Positions 58,060 to 64,000 of a DNA stretch of 64,000 nucleotides are shown here, piece by piece (within the stretch, counting starts at the first letter, position 1; every line of letters begins with the position of its first letter). The notes beneath the pieces are model-generated. The model searched no databases, was not told the DNA's origin, and saw only the letters and a list, made by a program, of their open reading frames with translations. Origin of the DNA: Chitinophagaceae bacterium. GTDB taxonomy: Bacteria; Bacteroidota; Bacteroidia; Chitinophagales; Chitinophagaceae. The DNA is taken from positions 1,054,001 to 1,118,000 of the forward strand of contig CP065012.1 in the NCBI GenBank assembly GCA_016699815.1, read 5' to 3'. A program made the translations under genes and the position numbers.

Positions 58060-59538
58060 ATGGCCAAAACAAAAAACAATACCATAAAATTAAAGTTTGA
58101 CAGTGCAAGAAAATTTGCACCGGCACCCGAAAGCAGGAGCGCTGCAAAAATAAATGCCCGATATGATCATTTTATAAATGGAAAATTTGAAAAACCACAA
58201 AGCAAAAAATACTTTAGCACTATAAACCCAGCAACAGAAGAAAAACTGAGCGAAGTAGCCGATGGCAATGCAGCAGATGTTGTCAAAGCCGTAAAAGCTG
58301 CCCGTACCGCTTATGATAAATATTGGAAAAATATGAAAGGTTCGGAGCGTGCAAAATATATTTATCGCATTGCCCGTATGGTGCAGGAAAGGGCAAGGGA
58401 ACTGGCCATAATAGAATCGCTCGATGGCGGCAAACCCATAAGGGAAAGCAGAGATTTTGATGTACCCACTGCTGCAAACCATTTTTTTTATTACGCAGGC
58501 TGGGCCGATAAATTAGAATATGCATTCCCCAACCGAAAGGCAAGTCCTTTGGGTGTAGCTGGGCAAATTATTCCCTGGAATTTTCCTTTATTAATGGCAG
58601 CATGGAAAATTGCACCAGCACTGGCAACAGGAAATACCGTGGTATTAAAACCTGCAGAAAGCACACCGCTTACTGCATTAAAACTTGCAGAAATTATTCA
58701 GGAAGCCGATTTGCCTCCCGGGGTTGTAAATATTTTAACCGGTGCAGGAGCAACCGGCGCTGCGTTGGTAAACCATCCGGGTGTAGATAAAATTGCATTT
58801 ACCGGTTCCACCAATGTAGGAAAAATAATTCAAAATGCTATTGCCGGCACACCTAAAAAAGCCACGCTTGAATTAGGCGGAAAAGCCGCCAATATTATTT
58901 TTGAAGATGCTGCAATTAACCAGGCAGTAGAAGGGGTAATTAATGGAATATTTTTTAACCAGGGACATGTATGCTGCGCTGGTAGCCGCCTTTATGTACA
59001 GGAATCTGTTTACAAAACCGTTGTACAAAAATTAAAAGACAGGCTTGAAACTTTAATTGTGGGCGACCCACTGGATAAAAATACCGACATTGGTGCCATC
59101 AACTCAAAAGAGCAGTTGAACATCATCAATAACTATCTCAAAATTGGGCAAAAAGAAGGAGCCGCTATGCATCAAAGCAGCGTTGCATTACCTTCAAAAG
59201 GGTTTTGGTGCAGGCCAACCATTTTTACCAATGTGGCACAAAGCAACCGCATAGCGCAGGAAGAAATTTTTGGCCCCGTTCTGGCCATTCAAAGTTTCCG
59301 CACCGATGATGAAGTAATTGATAAAGCCAATAACACGCCTTATGGATTAAGCGCCGGGGTGTGGACGGATAAGGGTTCTAAAATTTTCAACCTAACCACA
59401 AAACTTAGAGCAGGTGTTGTGTGGGCAAATACGTTCAACAAATTTGATCCCAGTTCTCCCTTTGGAGGTTATAAAGAAAGTGGCTATGGAAGAGAAGGAG
59501 GATTGCATGGGTTGAGTGCGTATGTGAGGATTGTATAG
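58060..59538 (+). CDS. catalytic aldehyde dehydrogenase, ALDH16-like N-terminal type
   Basis: 492-residue NAD-dependent ALDH. The nucleophile is Cys305 in NQGHVCCAGSR, the general-base Glu is Glu271 in TLELGGK, and the Rossmann segment is IAFTGSTNVGK. The N-terminus (residues 19-50) contains a FAPAPES segment followed by a HFINGKF start, a pattern I recall from ALDH16; the tail GGYKESGYGREGGLHGLSAYVRI also fits. It follows deoC by 65 bases and is followed by a second, shorter ALDH, so it is the active partner of a probable split ALDH16. Presumed substrate acetaldehyde or a related short aldehyde. Confidence 0.9.
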   Translation: MAKTKNNTIKLKFDSARKFAPAPESRSAAKINARYDHFINGKFEKPQSKKYFSTINPATEEKLSEVADGNAADVVKAVKAARTAYDKYWKNMKGSERAKYIYRIARMVQERARELAIIESLDGGKPIRESRDFDVPTAANHFFYYAGWADKLEYAFPNRKASPLGVAGQIIPWNFPLLMAAWKIAPALATGNTVVLKPAESTPLTALKLAEIIQEADLPPGVVNILTGAGATGAALVNHPGVDKIAFTGSTNVGKIIQNAIAGTPKKATLELGGKAANIIFEDAAINQAVEGVINGIFFNQGHVCCAGSRLYVQESVYKTVVQKLKDRLETLIVGDPLDKNTDIGAINSKEQLNIINNYLKIGQKEGAAMHQSSVALPSKGFWCRPTIFTNVAQSNRIAQEEIFGPVLAIQSFRTDDEVIDKANNTPYGLSAGVWTDKGSKIFNLTTKLRAGVVWANTFNKFDPSSPFGGYKESGYGREGGLHGLSAYVRIV

Positions 59539-59603
59539 AGAAAGAATGGCTTTTAGGAGAAAAGAATGAAACCCTTATGTGCTAATAAAAAAAAAATTAA
59601 ACT

Positions 59604-60488
59604 ATGCCCCGTCTCGAAGTTTTAAAAACATACAAAATATTTATTGCTGGTAAATTTCCCCGTACCGAATCGGGCAGGTATTATATTGCTGAAAATAAAA
59701 AAGGCGATAAGCTGGCCAATGTATGCCTTAGTTCACGCAAAGATTTCAGGGATGCTGTAATTGCGGCCCGTTCTGCATTTAATGATTGGGGAAGCCGTGC
59801 AGCATTTAACAGAAGCCAGGTATTATACCGCATTGCCGAAATGCTCGAAGGCAGAAAGGCTCAGTTTATTGACGAGTTGATGAAACAGGACAGTACAAAA
59901 GAGCAGGCAGAGAAAGAAGTTTCACTGAGTATTGAACGGCTCATTTATTACGCCGGATGGTGCGATAAATTTCAACAGCTTTATAGTACGGTAAACCCAG
60001 TTGCCTCTTCACACTTTAATTTTAGTGCGCCGGAACCTACTGGTGTTGTAAGTATAATTGCCCCACAAAACAATTCGCTCATAGGGCTGGTAAGTGTAAT
60101 TGCCCCAATAATTGCCGGCGGCAACACCTGTGTGGTACTTGCATCGGCAAGTAAACCATTATGTGCCGTAACATTTGCCGAAGTGCTGGGCACAAGCGAT
60201 GTGCCCGGTGGTACAATAAACATACTCACCGGAAAGCCCGGCGAATTGCTAAGCTGGTTTAGCGACCACATGGATGTAAATGCCATTGTATTTTGTGAAA
60301 ATGATAAAGAGGCAATCCTTAAAATACAACAAAAAGCCACGCTCAATTTAAAAAGGGTTTTGCTATGGAACAATTACAACTGGCTTCTTGAAACAGCACA
60401 AAACCCTTACCTCATAAACGATGCCCAGGAAATAAAAACCACCTGGCACCCCATTGAAAATATTGGTGGCGCAAAAGCAGGGTATTAA
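59604..60488 (+). CDS. short non-catalytic ALDH domain, likely ALDH16 C-terminal half
   Basis: 294 residues covering an ALDH-like N-terminal/cofactor-fold region only. It starts YKIFIAGKFPRTESGRYYIA, continues with the helical segment (residues 45-115) and a GVVSIIAPQNNSLIGLVSVIAPIIAGGNTCVVLAS core, and stops after a TTWHPIENIGG end. The catalytic Cys and Glu positions of ALDHs lie beyond or are not retained, so it is very unlikely to be active alone. Its length and ending resemble the inactive C-terminal domain of ALDH16A1 as I recall it, making it a probable structural partner of the preceding ALDH. ATG start, 65 bases downstream. Confidence 0.75.
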   Translation: MPRLEVLKTYKIFIAGKFPRTESGRYYIAENKKGDKLANVCLSSRKDFRDAVIAARSAFNDWGSRAAFNRSQVLYRIAEMLEGRKAQFIDELMKQDSTKEQAEKEVSLSIERLIYYAGWCDKFQQLYSTVNPVASSHFNFSAPEPTGVVSIIAPQNNSLIGLVSVIAPIIAGGNTCVVLASASKPLCAVTFAEVLGTSDVPGGTINILTGKPGELLSWFSDHMDVNAIVFCENDKEAILKIQQKATLNLKRVLLWNNYNWLLETAQNPYLINDAQEIKTTWHPIENIGGAKAGY

Positions 60489-60668
60489 ATTTAAATAATT
60501 TTTTTGGGGAACAGGTTATATTCATAATAAGTGTCAACTTTTTCAGGATGATGCAAGTTAACCAGTTGCACTTATACCGATAAAGAAGACAACAAAAAAC
60601 ACGATAACAAAGTACAGGCAAATGAATTGCTTATGCTTGGTAAAGCTATTGTTTAAATAAAAAGTTGC

Positions 60669-60700
60669 AAAAGGGGCTACTTAAATGCGGCCTCTTTTTT
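60669..60700 (+). terminator. candidate intrinsic terminator of the deoC unit
   Basis: AAAAGGGGC pairs with GCCTCTTTT (one G-U) around a 12-base loop, ending in a run of T. It lies before the helicase start at 60745. Confidence 0.55.
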
Positions 60701-60744
60701 TATACTTGGAAACCGACATTGATTTTGTAATTTTATTACGCTTT

Positions 60745-63216
60745 ATGGATATACCAACAACTACACATAACGATTTACTTGAACTTGCCGAGGGATTTAT
60801 AAATAACAGCAACCAACCGGTATTTTTAACGGGCAAAGCAGGAACCGGTAAAACTACTTTTTTAAAACATATTATAAAGCATAGTGTAAAAAACTGTGCG
60901 GTAGTTGCGCCTACTGGTGTGGCAGCTATAAATGCCGGTGGTGCAACCATTCATTCATTTTTTCAATTACCCTTTACTCCATACCTGCCACAGGGCGCTT
61001 TTGAGCAGCACACATTGGCAACAAATGAACCGCACAATTTAATGGCCAGCATGCGCTTAAGCCAAAAACGCCGGGAGGTATTACAGCAATTGGAGCTGCT
61101 TATTATAGATGAAATAAGTATGGTAAGGGCTGATGTACTGGATGCCATGGACAATGTATTGCGCCATGTACGCAGCCGCCGCAGGCAACCTTTTGGTGGG
61201 GTGCAGGTTTTATATATTGGCGATTTATACCAGTTGCCACCCGTAGTAAAAGATGAGGAATGGATATTACTGAAAAATTATTATGAAAACCCTTTTTTCT
61301 TTAGCAGCAAAGTAATGGCAGAGCAACCGCCCGTTTATATAGAATTAAAAAAAGTATATCGGCAGCACGACAGCCACTTTATACAGATCTTAAACCAGGT
61401 ACGCAATAACGATATGGACGAAGAGGGCTACAACCTGTTGCACGAACGCTTAAATAAAAGGCCTGCAAATGAAGGAGTAATTACCCTTACTACGCATAAT
61501 GCCACGGCCGATCAATTAAATAATAGTGCATTGGGGTTAATAAAGGATAAAGAATTTGTGTACCGGGCAAATGTTGATGGAGATTTCTCCGAACGCATTT
61601 TTCCTACAGAAGAATATTTGCGGTTAAAAAAAGGAACCCAGGTAATGTTTTTAAAAAATAATACCGAGAAAGGTTATTATAACGGAAAAATTGGAACCAT
61701 TAGCAACCTGGAAGAAGATAAAATAGTGGTTAACTGTAAAGATGCAGATGGAGAAAAAGAAATTGAAGTACAAAAAGAAACCTGGCGAAATGTAAAATAT
61801 ACCGTAGATGAAAAAAAGAGTAAAATTGAGGAAGAAGTAGCGGGCAGTTTTACACAATACCCGCTTCGGCTGGCCTGGGCCATAACCATTCACAAAAGCC
61901 AGGGCCTTACCTTCAACCAGGTAATTATTGATGCGCAAAGGGCATTTGCACCTGGCCAGGTGTATGTGGCGTTAAGCCGCTGCAGAACTTTAGAAGGCAT
62001 TTATTTACAATCTGCTATTGCCCATAAAAGCCTGCGAAGCGATGATCGTATTGTGGCTTATTGCCAGCAACAATCAGCAAGCGATGAGTTAAGAAAATCA
62101 TTAGCGCAAGCTACCTGCAACTTTCAGCAGGAAATTATTTTAGCGCTCATGAATTTTTCGGATATGGCCTACCATTCCAAAAAATTATCAGATTTTATCA
62201 TTCAGCAACCAAGCTTTGGAAAAAAATCAATTGAGTGGGCCGCACACAATGTAATGCAAGCTGAAATTTATAAAAAGCATGGCAATACATTTAGTGCAGA
62301 ATTACAAAAGCTTTTTGGCGAAATGCCGCCCAAACAAAATGAAGCTGTTACAAAAAGGTTAACCACTGCATCAAAATGGTTTATAAACGAATTAGAAAAT
62401 TTAAAAGAACATTTAAGAACCATTAAAGCTTCTACCGATAACCGGCAGGTTGCGCTTGACTTTAATAGCCGGGCCGGCAAATTGTACGAAGCCATTTGCA
62501 ACAAAATGTTTTTGCTTACTGCTTGCACGCAAACATTTGACCTTAATTATTTTCAAAAACACAAAGCATCGTATAAAGCTGTTCCGTTTCCTGTTTCTAT
62601 TTATGCAGCAGCTACCGAAAAATTATCGGGCATGGCAGACCTTAATTTATTGAATCAATTAAGAAATTTACGCAGCCAAATGGCAGAAGATGCAGGAATA
62701 GCCCTATTTATGATATGCAGTACCGAATCATTGGAGCTCATGGCTACCTATTTCCCTTTTACAGAAAAAGATCTTGAAAAAATTAAAGGCTTTGGTACCA
62801 AAAAAATTAGCCAGTACGGAAACCCTTTTTTAGAAACAATTAGGGATTATTGCAATTTTTTTGCCATTGAAACACAAATGCATTTAATTGGCGGTACTAA
62901 AAAGAAAAAAACACCCAAAGCTACTAAGAACGATACCAAACTTTTAACCTTCGACTTATACCAGCAAGGTAAAACAATTCAGGAAATTGCAACACTTCGA
63001 AATTTAAGCACATCAACTATTGAATCGCACTTAGCGTATTATATACAATCAGGCAGTATTGCCATTCTGGATATATTAGATGTGCAAACCTACCGGGATA
63101 TTAAAGCGCAGGTACAAAAAAACCCTGCTGCCGCACTTGCAGAAATAAAAACACAATTACGGCAATATAGTTATGGCCAAATAAAGATGGTGATGGCGGC
63201 AAAAGAAAGCAACTAA
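60745..63216 (+). CDS. Pif1-type helicase with HRDC and C-terminal HTH
   Basis: 823 residues from the ATG at 60745, right before the conserved region. The ATPase has Walker A GKAGTGKTTFLKH, Walker B LLIIDEISMVRADVLDAMD and the Pif1 motifs GDLYQLPPVV and AITIHKSQGLTF. A UvrD_C_2-like domain ends at VALSRCRTLEG. A helical region (residues 450-650) leads to an HRDC domain (about 655-730, with ALFMICSTESLELMATYFP) and a C-terminal HTH_40 domain (QGKTIQEIATLRNLSTSTIE). Such proteins unwind DNA or R-loops; the HTH points to a DNA-binding regulatory end. TTG starts further upstream are rejected. Confidence 0.92.
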   Translation: MDIPTTTHNDLLELAEGFINNSNQPVFLTGKAGTGKTTFLKHIIKHSVKNCAVVAPTGVAAINAGGATIHSFFQLPFTPYLPQGAFEQHTLATNEPHNLMASMRLSQKRREVLQQLELLIIDEISMVRADVLDAMDNVLRHVRSRRRQPFGGVQVLYIGDLYQLPPVVKDEEWILLKNYYENPFFFSSKVMAEQPPVYIELKKVYRQHDSHFIQILNQVRNNDMDEEGYNLLHERLNKRPANEGVITLTTHNATADQLNNSALGLIKDKEFVYRANVDGDFSERIFPTEEYLRLKKGTQVMFLKNNTEKGYYNGKIGTISNLEEDKIVVNCKDADGEKEIEVQKETWRNVKYTVDEKKSKIEEEVAGSFTQYPLRLAWAITIHKSQGLTFNQVIIDAQRAFAPGQVYVALSRCRTLEGIYLQSAIAHKSLRSDDRIVAYCQQQSASDELRKSLAQATCNFQQEIILALMNFSDMAYHSKKLSDFIIQQPSFGKKSIEWAAHNVMQAEIYKKHGNTFSAELQKLFGEMPPKQNEAVTKRLTTASKWFINELENLKEHLRTIKASTDNRQVALDFNSRAGKLYEAICNKMFLLTACTQTFDLNYFQKHKASYKAVPFPVSIYAAATEKLSGMADLNLLNQLRNLRSQMAEDAGIALFMICSTESLELMATYFPFTEKDLEKIKGFGTKKISQYGNPFLETIRDYCNFFAIETQMHLIGGTKKKKTPKATKNDTKLLTFDLYQQGKTIQEIATLRNLSTSTIESHLAYYIQSGSIAILDILDVQTYRDIKAQVQKNPAAALAEIKTQLRQYSYGQIKMVMAAKESN

Positions 63217-63412
63217 AAAATTGGTTGGACTCCTCAACTAAATATCTTCTACCTCCAGTTTTTACAATTCATCAATAAGAATATTAAAAGTTTACTGTGC
63301 CCTCCCATTGCATCTATTCAGAATAAGAGCAGCTGCCGTTTTATATCTTTATCTGAACGATATCCAATGATCCATAAATAAAGTTGACAGATGCTCTGCT
63401 TCACTTAAATAC
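63217..63412. other. intergenic region before the atpA terminator
   Basis: No gene supported. The minus strand gives peptide-like stretches broken by several stop codons, too degraded to call. Confidence 0.3.
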
Positions 63413-63440
63413 AACAAAGCCCAAAAAAAGGGGCTTTGTT
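63413..63440 (-). terminator. intrinsic terminator after atpA
   Basis: AACAAAGCCC (63413-63422) pairs perfectly with GGGCTTTGTT (63431-63440) across an 8-base loop. On the minus strand the following tract is GTATTT, so the U-run is modest. Confidence 0.65.
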
Positions 63441-63459
63441 TACTTTATAATTAAAATGT

Positions 63460-64000
63460 TTATTTATACTGGGGCGCTAAACCTTTTGCCAGCTCTGCAA
63501 CTTTTTTAAGCCCATCTTCGGGCAGGTTGCCTTTTTTAAACTCGGCCAACACTTCGGGGTATTTATTTTCCATTTCCATCAAAAAGTGGTCTTCAAATGC
63601 TTTTACGTTTTTCACCGCCACATCTTTCAATAATCCCTGTGTACCTAAGTAAATAATTGCTACTTGTTTTTCTACAGCAAATGGGCTGTATTGCGCCTGC
63701 TTCAACACTTCCACGTTTCTTGCACCTTTATCTATTACATTTTTGGTAGCCGCATCAAGGTCGCCGCCAAATTTAGAAAATGCTTCCAGCTCACGGTAAA
63801 GCGCCTGGTCAAGCTTAAGGGTACCGGCAACTTTTTTCATAGATTTTATTTGCGCATTTCCCCCCACACGGCTCACGCTGATACCTACGTTAATAGCCGG
63901 CCTTATACCTGAGTTAAACAGGTTACCTTCCAAAAATATTTGCCCGTCGGTAATAGAAATTACATTGGTGGGAATATAGGCAGATACATCACCCGCCTGT
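63460..64000 (-). CDS. atpA: ATP synthase F1 subunit alpha (C-terminal part, cut by the window edge)
   Basis: The minus-strand frame stays open to base 64000, so the gene continues beyond the window and only about the last 180 residues are present. They include the end of the nucleotide-binding domain (PTNVISITDGQIFLE, then RPAINVGISVSRVGGNAQ) and the C-terminal helical domain (QALYRELEAFSKFGGDLDAAT). These are diagnostic for the alpha rather than beta subunit. The rest of the operon is outside the window on the right. The protein ends at GLAPQYK. Confidence 0.96.
   Translation of the reverse strand, partial: QAGDVSAYIPTNVISITDGQIFLEGNLFNSGIRPAINVGISVSRVGGNAQIKSMKKVAGTLKLDQALYRELEAFSKFGGDLDAATKNVIDKGARNVEVLKQAQYSPFAVEKQVAIIYLGTQGLLKDVAVKNVKAFEDHFLMEMENKYPEVLAEFKKGNLPEDGLKKVAELAKGLAPQYK

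Noticed and set aside
1..64000. CRISPR arrays, tRNA or rRNA genes, insertion sequences, integrases, toxin-antitoxin pairs
   Set aside because: Scanned the intergenic regions by eye. No regularly spaced repeats, no cloverleaf with a conserved T-loop, and no transposase or integrase motif was seen.

Overview
The window is a gene-dense, AT-rich chromosomal segment from a member of the Bacteroidota, most likely a Chitinophagaceae-like (Chitinophagales) species. The case rests on gliding-motility genes (gldH, gldE, gldD), secreted proteins with Por/type IX sorting tails, bacillithiol BshC, a fused branched-chain E1 alpha-beta protein, absence of clear Shine-Dalgarno sequences, many TTG/GTG starts, and TANNTTTG promoter elements typical of this phylum. 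I found no rRNA, tRNA, CRISPR array, insertion sequence, prophage or resistance cassette. The left edge has only 97 bases before ispE; the right edge cuts through atpA.

Layout. 0-12 kb: ispE, rocD, a low-density patch (about 2.3-3.75 kb) with decayed reading frames, a small secreted protein and an XRE regulator, then lipB/rluD (divergent), a secreted protein, def, ruvX, bshC, a lipocalin-like protein and rimO. 11.4-20 kb: a glutamine amidotransferase, two convergent secreted unknowns, a tandem pair of secreted type IX esterases, yggS, a TonB-like protein, a Bax-inhibitor-1 protein. 20-26.6 kb: pheS, a 3-hydroxyacyl-CoA dehydrogenase, a secreted HExxH protein, an NAD-dependent epimerase, a carboxypeptidase-regulatory-domain protein, lpxD. 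27-36.5 kb: yicC-gldH, then the envelope block DUF6089-uppS-bamA-skp-skp-murI, interrupted by two small secreted genes. 37.4-42.5 kb: rpmH-rnpA-yidD, rng, a 29-residue ribosome-type protein, a TPR protein, HU, mutY. 42.6-49.4 kb: ssb-gldE-gldD, a TatD-fold protein without metal ligands, pdxJ, fused E1, lolD. 49.5-64 kb: a TonB-dependent receptor, phoH, crcB, ppa, a half-length TauE, DUF423, aroK, a nucleoside phosphorylase, deoC with two ALDH genes, a Pif1-type helicase and the end of atpA.

How it works together. Outer-membrane biogenesis is well represented (BamA, two Skp chaperones, LolD, LpxD, UppS, MurI, GldD/E/H). A nucleoside/deoxyribose module (phosphorylase, DeoC, ALDH pair) could take deoxyribose 5-phosphate to acetaldehyde and then acetate. 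The most interesting reading is that the two ALDH genes after deoC are a split form of ALDH16: a catalytic ALDH with the ALDH16-type N-terminus followed by a short, non-catalytic ALDH domain encoded separately. Other points to pursue are a TatD-like pseudoenzyme in the gliding locus, an orphan terminator suggesting a small RNA near 27.0 kb, near-leaderless transcripts for pheS, rimO and the amidotransferase, and abutting divergent promoter elements between lipB and rluD. Family assignments come from recalled motifs; no database search was run.
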